This document shows, piece after piece, positions 1-6,526 of a stretch of 17,934 bases of DNA. A program made the position numbers and the translations under genes. Position 1 is the stretch's first letter. Each line of letters begins with the position of its first letter. The DNA is from Azophilus sp964638775. Its GTDB lineage: Bacteria > Pseudomonadota > Gammaproteobacteria > Pseudomonadales > Azotimanducaceae. The stretch spans positions 1 to 17,934 of the forward strand of contig CAZWZH010000223.1 in the NCBI GenBank assembly GCA_964638775.1, in the 5' to 3' direction. The notes under the pieces are model-generated. The model did not search any database. It was not told the DNA's origin and saw only the letters and a program-made list of their open reading frames with translations.

Positions 1-426
1 ACCTGCGGCGCCCATCGCCACCGGGTCTCCGCCATTCGCCGCGACCCGCGCTGCTCGGTGGTGGTGAGCGGCGTGTCCGCGCCGGACGGCCCCAACGGCG
101 CCATCACGTTCAAGGGCCGTGCCATCATCCACGACGACGAAGAGACCAAGAAGTGGTTCTACCCGGCGCTGGCGCGGGGCCCTTACGGCGGTTTCGAAGG
201 GTCGCTCACCGCTGAAGAAGAGAAAGCCGCGAGCGCTTTCGAAACCCGGTTAGACAGCCCGCTCAGGGTCATCATCGAGATCGTCCCGGAGAAATGGATC
301 ATGCTGGACTCCGACAAGATGGCCAAGGACACCGAGGGCACACTTACCGACGAGGAACGCGGCCCCCTGCTGGAGGCCGACGCGGTGCGCATGCCCGCGG
401 AAATGAAGCGCCGGGGCCTTTCCTGA
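1..426 (+). CDS. PPOX-fold (pyridoxamine 5'-phosphate oxidase family) protein, 3' part
   Basis: The open frame runs in from the left window edge and ends at TGA 424-426, so at least 141 C-terminal residues are present and the start lies outside. The visible part begins with a strand rich in Arg and Val (AIRRDPRCSVVVSG), a pattern typical of the split-barrel flavin- or F420-binding fold. It then reads FKGRAIIHDDEETKKWF, and near the end EIVPEKWIMLDSDKMAKDTEG, which resembles PPOX-family proteins with a 'pEKW...D..KMA.DT.G' tail. Family members bind FMN, F420 or heme and are often small reductases. Cofactor and substrate cannot be assigned from this fragment. A 43-bp gap separates it from the kinase gene on the same strand, so co-transcription is likely. 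The fold is fairly secure; the specific function is unknown. Confidence 0.7.
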   Translation, partial: TCGAHRHRVSAIRRDPRCSVVVSGVSAPDGPNGAITFKGRAIIHDDEETKKWFYPALARGPYGGFEGSLTAEEEKAASAFETRLDSPLRVIIEIVPEKWIMLDSDKMAKDTEGTLTDEERGPLLEADAVRMPAEMKRRGLS

Positions 427-469
427 CGCGGGCAGCGCATCCGGGTCTTGTTCGGTCGGAGAACAATCC

Positions 470-1525
470 ATGAGGCATGACGAGAACAACGGCCCCGAAG
501 GTTATCGCGTCGAAGCGGTGGAGGCCTGGATTCGGGAGAACGTCGATGGCCTTACGCCGCCCTTCCGCTGGACGCGCCTCGAAGGCGGTCACTCGAACCT
601 GACCTACCGCCTGGACGACGTGGCGGGCAGGCTGGCCGTGGTACGGCGCCCGCCCCAGGGCCAACTCCTGCCCAAGGCCCACGACATGAGCCGCGAATGG
701 GCGCTGATATCGGCGCTGGGGCCAACCGCCGTGCCGGTTCCCAGGGCACTCGGATTCTGCGAAAGCCCCGATGTGACCGGCGCCTGGTTCTACGTGATGG
801 GCCACGTCGAGGGATACCCGCTCTACAGTTCCGACGACACCGAACGGCTTGTTCCGGAGGCGCAACGTCAAAAGATGGCCATGTCCTTCATCGACGTACT
901 GGCCGATCTGCATGCGGTGGACCCGGATGAAGTGGGCCTCGGCCAACTCGGCAAGAAAGAGAACTACGTGGGCCGCCAGCTCAATACCTGGTACCGCTCC
1001 TGGACCTCCTCCATCGAACCCGCCGGGTACGACGACCCGAGAGCGCACGAGATCCGTGAGTTCCTGCTCGCCAACATCCCTGACCAGGGCCCGGCCCGCG
1101 TGGTGCACGGCGACTACGGCCTGCACAACTGCCTCGTCGGGCCGGACTGCACCATCGCGGCCGTGGTGGACTGGGAGATTTCCACCCTCGGGGACCCGCT
1201 GGCAGACCTTGCCTACGCCCTCAACCCCTGGCCCGATCCCGCCGACGAGGAGCCGGTTCTTCCGGAAGCCGCCACCGCGCCGCCCGGATTTCCGAGCCGA
1301 TCGGAACTCGCGGCGCGCTACGCCGGGCGCACCGGCCGCGACCTCTCAAGACTCGATTACTACGTCGGATTCAACCGCTGGAAATCGGCCTGCATCATCC
1401 ACGGAGTCTACGCGCGCTATTGCGAAGGCAAGAAGAGCACGGAGGGCATCGACCTTGAAGAGATGCGCGAACGCATCGACCGATCGCTCACCCAATCGGA
1501 ACAGGCGGTCGGTCGAATTTCCTAG
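470..1525 (+). CDS. APH/phosphotransferase-family kinase (ACAD10/11 kinase-domain-like)
   Basis: This is a 351-residue cytoplasmic kinase of the aminoglycoside phosphotransferase fold. The nucleotide loop is RLEGGHSNLTYRL (about 36-48) and is followed by a strand with VVRRPP. The catalytic loop HGDYGLHN is at 213-220 with Asp215 as catalytic base, and the metal-binding DWE is at 234-236, followed by STLGDPLADLAYAL. The DWE-STLGDPLADLAY signature is typical of 'phosphotransferase family' proteins beside acyl-CoA dehydrogenases. Relatives include the kinase domain of mammalian ACAD10/11 and LvaA of Pseudomonas levulinate catabolism, which phosphorylate 4-hydroxyacyl-CoA. A hydroxyacyl-CoA kinase role is therefore plausible here among CoA-transferase, crotonase and hydroxyacyl-CoA lyase genes, but it is inference. 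ATG 470 has GGAG at 458-461, eight bases upstream. Its stop codon overlaps the stop of the convergent methyltransferase gene in the palindrome CTAG. Confidence 0.87.
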   Translation: MRHDENNGPEGYRVEAVEAWIRENVDGLTPPFRWTRLEGGHSNLTYRLDDVAGRLAVVRRPPQGQLLPKAHDMSREWALISALGPTAVPVPRALGFCESPDVTGAWFYVMGHVEGYPLYSSDDTERLVPEAQRQKMAMSFIDVLADLHAVDPDEVGLGQLGKKENYVGRQLNTWYRSWTSSIEPAGYDDPRAHEIREFLLANIPDQGPARVVHGDYGLHNCLVGPDCTIAAVVDWEISTLGDPLADLAYALNPWPDPADEEPVLPEAATAPPGFPSRSELAARYAGRTGRDLSRLDYYVGFNRWKSACIIHGVYARYCEGKKSTEGIDLEEMRERIDRSLTQSEQAVGRIS

Positions 1526-2262
1526 GGCTTCCTGAACAGTAGCGTGAACCGGTCCGTATTGCCGGTGACGGAACGGCGCCCCACTTCGTAGCGCAGTTCA
1601 TCGTCAAGCCGGTAATGCAGCTTTGAATAGTCGACGAACTCGAAGCCAGCAGCCTCGATCTCCTTGATCGCCAGTACCGGATCCATGCGGCGCCAGTTCT
1701 CGTAGTTGTCTTCCTGCATGTGGCGCCGGGTATGGTCGACGACACCGTAGTGGCCGCCCGGTTTCAGTGCGGCAAACGCGGAAGCGTTGATGGCGGCGCG
1801 GCCGTCCGGCGTGAAGTTGTGCAGGTTGCGGAAGGTCAGCACCAGGTCCATGTCCCGGGCCTGGAACGACAGCCCTTCGAAAAGACGGCCGACCCTCTTG
1901 AATTCGCCGTCGGCCTCGACCACCTTGACGCGGTCGAAGCCCGGCTCACCGAGCAGGTTCTTATTCAACCGGTCGGTTCCGATGGAAACGAAAAGTTCGC
2001 CGTCGTCGTAAAGCACGGGGGCCAGGATTTTCGTGTACCAACCGCCGCCCGGCAGCAGTTCCAGTACGCGCATGTCGGGCTGCATGCCGAAGAAGGCCAG
2101 GGTTTCCGCAGGCTTGCGGTTCGCATCCCGGGCTCGTTCCGCTGCCGTGCGGATTTCTCCCGCCCTGGCTTCGGCAACGGCTTCGGCAAGGTCGGCGTGT
2201 ACGGGAAACGACAGGCCAAGGGCCAACACAGCGGCGATGGCCGCGCAGTTCGGACTAGTCAT
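1522..2262 (-). CDS. Predicted class I SAM-dependent methyltransferase with N-terminal signal peptide
   Basis: The 246-residue product has a Rossmann methyltransferase core. Motif I is RVLELLPGGGWYTKIL (65-80), an acidic strand end VVEADGE lies at 114-120, the motif IV region is DLVLTFRNLHNF (139-150), and KPGGHYGVVDHTRR (167-180) follows. It resembles the 'predicted methyltransferase' group (COG4798-like), whose substrate is unknown to me. Residues 7-23 are hydrophobic and end in VHA before Asp24, a good signal peptidase I site, so the protein may be exported. This is odd because SAM is cytoplasmic. The start ATG 2260-2262 was chosen because a good promoter lies just upstream. A longer frame could begin at TTG 2325, but that codon is the -35 box of that promoter. 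With ATG 2262 the n-region lacks basic residues, which weakens the signal-peptide call. The stop overlaps the stop of the convergent kinase gene. Confidence 0.8.
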   Translation of the reverse strand: MTSPNCAAIAAVLALGLSFPVHADLAEAVAEARAGEIRTAAERARDANRKPAETLAFFGMQPDMRVLELLPGGGWYTKILAPVLYDDGELFVSIGTDRLNKNLLGEPGFDRVKVVEADGEFKRVGRLFEGLSFQARDMDLVLTFRNLHNFTPDGRAAINASAFAALKPGGHYGVVDHTRRHMQEDNYENWRRMDPVLAIKEIEAAGFEFVDYSKLHYRLDDELRYEVGRRSVTGNTDRFTLLFRKP

Positions 2263-2296
2263 GAATCTCTGCTGCCTGTGGGGTTGGGAGCCGGCG

Positions 2297-2325
2297 ATTG
2301 TAAGGAATCGAATGTCCGTGTCCAA
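2297..2325 (-). promoter_or_regulatory. Sigma70-type promoter of the methyltransferase gene
   Basis: Read on the minus strand, TTGGAC (2325-2320) is followed after exactly 17 bp by TACAAT (2302-2297). Each box differs from the sigma70 consensus at one position. The expected transcription start is near 2290, giving a leader of about 28 nt before ATG 2262. This is the best promoter match I noticed in the window, and it argues that the methyltransferase is transcribed separately from the upstream SDR genes. Confidence 0.6.
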
Positions 2326-2349
2326 GCCGTAGCGCGCTTTCCACAGCCA

Positions 2350-2483
2350 TCAACGGCCCGCTTCATCCTCGATGAAGCGGTCCAGGATGAAGCGGTCGAG
2401 CATCCCGATCTATTCGCGGCGCCGGCCAATTCGACGACATCTCGATACGACTGTGTCGGATTTGGCCAGAGACCGAGGTGCAT
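2350..2483 (-). pseudogene. Possible truncated luciferase-like monooxygenase remnant
   Basis: Minus-strand ATG 2483 opens a frame reading MHLGLWPNPTQSYRDVVELA (first 20 residues), followed by GAANRSG. This resembles the N-terminus of F420/flavin-dependent luciferase-like monooxygenases, which commonly start with M.LGLWP and then an EL.. helix. An SD-like GGGAG lies upstream of the ATG in the minus-strand sequence cgggagaaaaccc. After about 25 residues the frame loses any family resemblance and becomes Ser/Arg-rich. A second reading frame (ATG 2401-2403 to TGA 2350-2352) reads MLDRFILDRFIEDEAGR and could be a surviving C-terminal tail after an internal deletion. A normal member would be about 280-350 residues. 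This is pattern recognition on a short stretch and could be chance. Confidence 0.3.
2358..2397. repeat. Perfect 10-bp hairpin plus 12-bp tandem direct repeat
   Basis: CCGCTTCATC (2358-2367) and GATGAAGCGG (2371-2380) form a perfect 10-bp stem with a 3-nt loop. GATGAAGCGGTC occurs twice, at 2371-2382 and 2386-2397, a 15-bp period. The structure lies on the minus strand between the degenerate SDR (stop at 2508) and the methyltransferase promoter. It could act as a transcription barrier between the two units, but no T-run follows on either strand, so it is not a standard intrinsic terminator. Confidence 0.4.
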
Positions 2484-2507
2484 GGGTTTTCTCCCGGGCC
2501 GTTGCTG

Positions 2508-3125
2508 TCAGAGGCCGATGCTCAAGGTGGTGCCCGTCACATAGCCCTGCGGGCGCTTGAGCAGGCGCGCCAGCAGCGCCGTCAGGCTCGCCGACGCCCC
2601 CACGCCGGGTTCGCCCGACACATACACCGCATTGACGAGCAACGGCGGATCGAGCGGCCCGCCCTCGGAGGCGGCGACCAGGCTCATCTGGCGGAGGGCG
2701 CCGTTACGGATATCGGCGGCAAGGGCGGGCCGCTCCCCTTCAGCGGAGGCGCCCGCCACCGCCAGAACGTCCGCCGGCGCACGCGCACGCAGGCGCTTGG
2801 CAAGCTTCAGGCAGAAATGGTAGCCGCCGATACTCTCTTCGATGAACGCAGCCATGTCTTCGCCATTCGTCAGGTCCCTGCCCACGAAAACAACGGCGTC
2901 ACACCCGCCGAGCGCGGCCTCGGCCTGGCCCAGGGCGGCGGCGACGCGGCCCTCGACCTTGAGATCCGCGATTTCGGGGCCGGGGAAGGCACCCGATTGC
3001 AGCCGGACCGGTACCGCGCCAAGTGCATCGAGACAGGCCGCCACCTGGTCTTTCAGTACCCCGGACTCTCCCGCCAGGGCCACGGTACGCCCCTCGAGCG
3101 CGTCAGCTTGCGAGGAATCCGCCAT
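2508..3125 (-). CDS. Degenerate SDR-superfamily protein lacking the catalytic triad
   Basis: The 205-residue product starts MADSSQADALEGRTVALAGESG. The opening 'L.GR.VAL.G..G' and the alternating strand/helix pattern (CDAVVFVGRDL, then ADVLAVAGAS, then LLVNAVYVSGEPG) are those of a short-chain dehydrogenase. The cofactor loop TGxxxGxG is degraded to AGESGVLK, and no Tyr-x-x-x-Lys follows VAGAS (the region reads ADIRNGALRQ). The C-terminal RLLKRPQGYVTGTTLSIGL matches the usual SDR end 'YVTG..L..DGG'. It is shorter than typical SDRs (~250 aa). ATG 3125 lies inside the upstream SDR gene (23-bp overlap), which indicates translational coupling. A frame extension to 3149 exists but adds nothing SDR-like. 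A regulatory or subunit role with the neighbouring SDR is a reasonable guess; enzymatic activity is doubtful. Confidence 0.72.
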   Translation of the reverse strand: MADSSQADALEGRTVALAGESGVLKDQVAACLDALGAVPVRLQSGAFPGPEIADLKVEGRVAAALGQAEAALGGCDAVVFVGRDLTNGEDMAAFIEESIGGYHFCLKLAKRLRARAPADVLAVAGASAEGERPALAADIRNGALRQMSLVAASEGGPLDPPLLVNAVYVSGEPGVGASASLTALLARLLKRPQGYVTGTTLSIGL

Positions 3126-3882
3126 CGGCGAGCACCTCCACATCGGCAAGTTGAACGGCCGGGTCGAGCATCAGCATCAGCGCATCCCCGATTTCCTCGG
3201 GTTCCGCCCAGCGGCGCAGCGGAATCGTCTGCCCGATCCGGTCGACCAGCGGCGAGTCCCGGCCGATGGCCTTGTCAACCTGGGGCGTCATCGTGTAGCC
3301 CGGCAGCAGGCTCTTTACCTGCACCCTGTGTTCCTGTCCGGCGAGCATCCGCTCGTAAGCCCTGTTAAGGCCGGCCATGCCGCCCTTCGCCGAGCAATAG
3401 GCGCTGGCGCCGCCCTGGCCGATACGGCTCAGCACCGAGGAGATGTTGACCGCCATGCCCGGGAAGCCGCGCTGGCCGTATGACTCCGAAATGAGCGGTA
3501 CACAGTGCTTGAGCCCGTACCAGGCGCCGATGAGATTGACCCGCACGATGGACATCAGCGTTTCCGCCGCTGTCTCTTCGATCGGGCTCAGGGCCGAGAT
3601 CCCCGCATTGTTGATCAGGAAATCGAGCCGCCCGAAGCGCGCCACCGTATCCTTCGCGACGCGCTCCCAGTCCGCCTCCAAGGAAACGTCCTGGGGCATG
3701 TACACCACGCTCAAGCCCTGCCCCGTCAAGTCCGCCTCCGCCTGCCGGCCGTCTGCCTCGGTCCGGGCGGTGATGACAACATGCACGCCCGCGTTCCCGA
3801 GCACCCGCGCGCATCCGTAGCCGATGCCCGTGCTGCCGCCGGTGACAATGGCGACACAATCCTTGAGGCGATCTCCCCTCAT
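3103..3882 (-). CDS. Short-chain dehydrogenase/reductase (classical SDR)
   Basis: This is a complete 259-residue classical SDR. TGGSTGIG (14-21) binds NAD(P), D65 follows the fourth strand (MPQDVS), and NNAG is at 91-94. The catalytic residues are Ser149, Tyr162 and Lys166 (YCSAK). The C-terminus is VEVLADGGFLAS. SDRs of this group oxidise or reduce secondary alcohols or ketones, or act as 3-oxoacyl reductases; the substrate cannot be read here. ATG 3882 is chosen because GAGGAGG sits 4-10 bases upstream on the minus strand and because the protein begins just before the cofactor fold. The frame stays open to 4149, but that extension runs through the repeat element. The gene overlaps the downstream degenerate SDR by 23 bp. 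The element at 3968-4237 separates it from the crotonase gene on the same strand. Confidence 0.93.
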   Translation of the reverse strand: MRGDRLKDCVAIVTGGSTGIGYGCARVLGNAGVHVVITARTEADGRQAEADLTGQGLSVVYMPQDVSLEADWERVAKDTVARFGRLDFLINNAGISALSPIEETAAETLMSIVRVNLIGAWYGLKHCVPLISESYGQRGFPGMAVNISSVLSRIGQGGASAYCSAKGGMAGLNRAYERMLAGQEHRVQVKSLLPGYTMTPQVDKAIGRDSPLVDRIGQTIPLRRWAEPEEIGDALMLMLDPAVQLADVEVLADGGFLAS

Positions 3883-3967
3883 CGATCCTCCTCGTCGAGG
3901 GCCGCAATCCACATGAATCGTGCCGGCCTGTCCAGGGGACGATGATCGCGATCGCCCGGGCGGGGTT

Positions 3968-4237
3968 CTAGTGTCCTGTCCCATAAGTTTCTTACATTTC
4001 AGCGTGCCGCACGGGGTCTGTGGCAAGGCGCGGCCCGCCGGGAATGGCTCGCCCCATTGCCAAGGGTCGCAACACGGCCACAGGCCCCGTGCGGCGCGCC
4101 CTCCGGGAGTTCGCTCGGCGCGCCACTGCGGCGTTGCGACCCTTGCCAATATGCTCGATATTGGCTGCGGGCCGCGCCTTGCATTGGCGCGCCGAGCGAG
4201 CTCTGAAATGCAAGAAACCTATGGGACAGGACACTAG
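3968..4237. mobile_element. MITE-like non-autonomous element with 35-bp terminal inverted repeats and nested palindromes
   Basis: The ends at 3968-4002 and 4203-4237 are inverted copies matching at 33 of 35 positions, beginning CTAGTGTCCTGTCCCATA. CTAG at both borders is itself palindromic, so it is either the repeat tip or a 4-bp target duplication; a TA duplication inside CTAG is also possible. IS5-group and IS630-group elements are known to favour CTAG-type targets, but I cannot name a parent. Inside are further inverted pairs: 4006-4023 with 4078-4095 (17/18), 4023-4038 with 4167-4182 (16/16), 4056-4073 with 4133-4150 (17/18), and 4111-4125 with 4185-4199 (15/15). No transposase-like frame is present in the ~270 bp. 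The element fills most of the gap between the crotonase and SDR genes. A 7-bp-armed palindrome (4236-4250) straddles its right border. Confidence 0.75.
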
Positions 4238-4253
4238 CCGGGCCCCGGCTCGC

Positions 4254-5042
4254 TCAGCGCCCCGTGAAGACCGGCGCGCGTTTCTCCAGGAACGCCCTGA
4301 ACGCCTCGCGGGTGTCTTCCATCCTGCCGATTGCGAGATGGTGTTCCGTTTCCAGGGCGATGTAGTCGGCGAATCCCATCCGCTCCGCTGACAGGTAGTG
4401 GGCTTTCAGCGTACTGAGCGCCACCGGTGATCTCGCCAGCAGGATTTCGACGATCCGGCCGGTTTCCCGTTCGAAAACGTCATCGTCGAAGACCCGCGCC
4501 ACCAGACCCATTTCCAGCGCCGCGTCCGCATCGAATTTCTCGCACAGGAACGACAGTTCCCGGGCTTTGGCGGCGCCCACCAGGCGCGGCAGGCTCCACG
4601 GAATGCCCATGTCCCCCGCGAAGGCCACGTTGATGAACGCGGTGTTGAAGCGGGCCCGCCGCGCGGCGATGCGCAGGTCCGCCCCGCATGCCCATCCCAT
4701 TCCCGCTCCGGCGCAGGGGCCGTTTATGGCGGCCAGCGTGACTGCGGGCATGTCGTGCAGCAGGGCGGACACCTGGAAACAGGCAGGGTCGGCGGCCGCC
4801 GACTCTTCCGGGTCGGAACTCTCGCTGCCCGCCCAGCCGATGTCCGCGCCGGGACAGAACCAGTCCCCCGCGCCGGTGAGCACGAGCAGACGGGTTTCGC
4901 CGTCGTGGGCGACTTCGGACAGCGCCCGGTGGGTTTCCCGCACCATGCGGCTGGTCACGCCGTTGCGCCGCTCCGGACGGTTGAGAGTGAGCGTGGTGAG
5001 AGGGCCTTCGCGATCGACCCGAATCGTTGCGTACTCGGTCAT
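4254..5042 (-). CDS. Enoyl-CoA hydratase/isomerase (crotonase) family protein without the hydratase glutamates
   Basis: The 262-residue product has the crotonase fold: LTLNRPERRNGVT (18-30), oxyanion-hole segment FCPGADIGW (62-70), second oxyanion segment INGPCAGAGMGWACGADLRIA (starting 106), LPRLVG (151-156), and an FLEKRAPVFTGR tail. By my alignment the position of rat mitochondrial hydratase Glu144 is Gly116 and that of Glu164 is Phe136, so it is unlikely to hydrate enoyl-CoA by the usual mechanism. Asp144 in AGDMG might be a catalytic acid, as in PaaG-type isomerases, but this is inferred. ATG 5042 is chosen because MTEYATIRV starts the family fold directly; the Shine-Dalgarno is weak. 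The frame extension to 5312 overlaps the divergent CoA-transferase and is not used. It is divergently paired with the CoA-transferase, with 166 bp between starts. Confidence 0.87.
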   Translation of the reverse strand: MTEYATIRVDREGPLTTLTLNRPERRNGVTSRMVRETHRALSEVAHDGETRLLVLTGAGDWFCPGADIGWAGSESSDPEESAAADPACFQVSALLHDMPAVTLAAINGPCAGAGMGWACGADLRIAARRARFNTAFINVAFAGDMGIPWSLPRLVGAAKARELSFLCEKFDADAALEMGLVARVFDDDVFERETGRIVEILLARSPVALSTLKAHYLSAERMGFADYIALETEHHLAIGRMEDTREAFRAFLEKRAPVFTGR

Positions 5043-5208
5043 AAGGCGCGTTACTCTACCCGAAAAAGCGGCTGCGGGCCGCCCCGGCACGATTTCCCCG
5101 GGTACAAACCGGAAAAAGGCGAGAGGAGCCGTCCCAATCGATCCGGCGAGCGAATCGACCTCAACCTGCAACATAATAGACGGCTTCGAATCGACGGGGG
5201 CATCAGGA
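5043..5208. promoter_or_regulatory. Divergent intergenic region with repeated GAATCGAC-type words
   Basis: This spacer holds the start regions of the crotonase (minus) and the first CoA-transferase (plus). CGAATCGAC occurs at 5151-5159 and again at 5187-5195 (36 bp start to start), and a related CAATCGATC lies at 5135-5143, so a bidirectional regulator may bind here. An AT-rich word CATAAT (5172-5177) could be a -10 box for the plus-strand gene, but I see no matching -35. Evidence is weak. Confidence 0.25.
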
Positions 5209-6411
5209 GTGACTGCACCACTGGAAGGAATACGGGTCCTCGAGGTAGCGGGTTGGCTGGCGGCGCCGAGTTGCGCCGCGCTGATGGCGGATATGGGGGC
5301 CGACGTGGTCAAGGTCGAACCGGTGGAGGGCGACGGCTACCGCCGCGCCTACACCGCGCTCTACGGCGACGACTTCGTGGCGCCCTGCTTCCAGTTCGAC
5401 AACCGCGGCAAGCGGGGTATCTGCGTCGACCTCGAAAGCCGCGAAGGCGTGGAAGTGGTGCACCGGCTCGCTGCCCGGTCTCAGGTCTTCATCACCAACT
5501 TGACCCGGGCGCGCCTCGAGCGCTACCGCCTCACCGACCGGGACATTCACGAACTGTCGCCCCAGTCGATCTACGCGGTGCTGTCCGGCTACGGCACCGA
5601 AGGTCCCGACAGCCACCGCGCGGCCTTCGACCAGAACGCGTTCTGGGCCCGCTCCGGCGCGATGTCGGTATTCGGCGACCGCGACGACGGGCCCCTGCTT
5701 TCCCGGGCCGGCTACGGCGACCGGACCACGGCGCTCAACCTCCTGGCCAGCATTCTTGCCGCCATGCGCCTTCAGGAGAAAACCGGCGAGGGTCAGCACG
5801 TCGAGGTGACGCTGCAGCGCACAGGCATCTGGGCACTGGCCACCGACGTGACCAATGCGCTCTACGAGCGCATCCAGCCCGACAAGACCAGCCGCAAGGT
5901 GCCGCCCAACCCCATCTGGAACTACTACCGTACCGCCGACGATCGATGGATCGCGATGGTCTCGCCGCTGCCCATGCCCTACTGGCCGAAATTCTGCGCC
6001 ATGCTCGGGCGCGACGACTGGGCGGCCGATGAGCGTTTTCAGACCGCCATGGGGCTGGTCGAACATGGCCAGGAACTCGTGGATGAAATTGAGGCAGTGT
6101 TCGCCAGCGAAGACCTGGCGTACTGGCGCGAAAAGCTCGATGCGGCCGGCATGATCTGGGAACCGGCCGCGGATTTGCCCGAAGTGATCGATGACCCGGC
6201 GCTGCGTGAACGCGGCGCCTTTTCGTTGATCATCCACGAGCAGGCCGGCGCCATGGAGGTCGTCTCGGCGCCTTTTGAAATAAGGGGCGCCGACATCGAG
6301 GTGCGCGGCCCGGCCCCCGACGCCGGACAGCACACCCTGGAAGTGCTCCTGGAAGCTGGCGTGGCGCCAGAGCGGCTGAACGCACTCATCGAGAAGAACG
6401 TTCTGCGTTAG
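5209..6411 (+). CDS. Class III CoA-transferase (CaiB/BaiF/Frc family)
   Basis: The 400-residue cytoplasmic enzyme begins MTAPLEGIRVLEVAGW and has the family pattern LMADMGADVVKVEP (25-38), RGKRGICVDLES (67-78) and IYAVLSGYGTEGP (121-133). Asp171 in AGYGDRTTAL matches the catalytic Asp169 of formyl-CoA transferase. The family moves CoA between carboxylic acids through aspartyl-CoA thioester and anhydride intermediates. GTG 5209 is chosen because GGGGG (5196-5200) lies nine bases upstream and the family fold begins right after; the frame stays open to 4567, but that overlaps the divergent crotonase. It is about 280 bp upstream of a second class III CoA-transferase that looks only distantly similar. 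The substrate pair is unknown. Confidence 0.92.
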   Translation: MTAPLEGIRVLEVAGWLAAPSCAALMADMGADVVKVEPVEGDGYRRAYTALYGDDFVAPCFQFDNRGKRGICVDLESREGVEVVHRLAARSQVFITNLTRARLERYRLTDRDIHELSPQSIYAVLSGYGTEGPDSHRAAFDQNAFWARSGAMSVFGDRDDGPLLSRAGYGDRTTALNLLASILAAMRLQEKTGEGQHVEVTLQRTGIWALATDVTNALYERIQPDKTSRKVPPNPIWNYYRTADDRWIAMVSPLPMPYWPKFCAMLGRDDWAADERFQTAMGLVEHGQELVDEIEAVFASEDLAYWREKLDAAGMIWEPAADLPEVIDDPALRERGAFSLIIHEQAGAMEVVSAPFEIRGADIEVRGPAPDAGQHTLEVLLEAGVAPERLNALIEKNVLR

Positions 6412-6431
6412 CGGCATTCGCCCCGTTACCA

Positions 6432-6511
6432 GGAAACTCATGGCTCCAAACCGTTGTTCCATGAGAGTTTCCGCCCCGGCCCGCCGGGACGAGGACGTGG
6501 AAGGAACAACG
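6432..6511. repeat. Hairpins downstream of the first CoA-transferase
   Basis: GGAAACTCATGG (6432-6443) pairs with CCATGAGAGTTTCC (6459-6472) apart from a 2-nt bulge, leaving a 15-nt loop, 20 bp after the CoA-transferase stop. CGTTGTTCC (6452-6460) is also perfectly complementary to GGAACAACG (6503-6511), so two alternative pairings share bases 6459-6460. There is no T-run. It could be a transcript-end stabiliser or part of a leader for the next gene. Confidence 0.4.
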
Positions 6512-6526
6512 CTGAATATCGGGAAA

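Noticed and set aside
3920..4391. Short frames inside the repeat element as possible transposase fragments
   Set aside because: They only read through palindromic GC-rich sequence (similar peptides on both strands) and show no DDE or other transposase motif.
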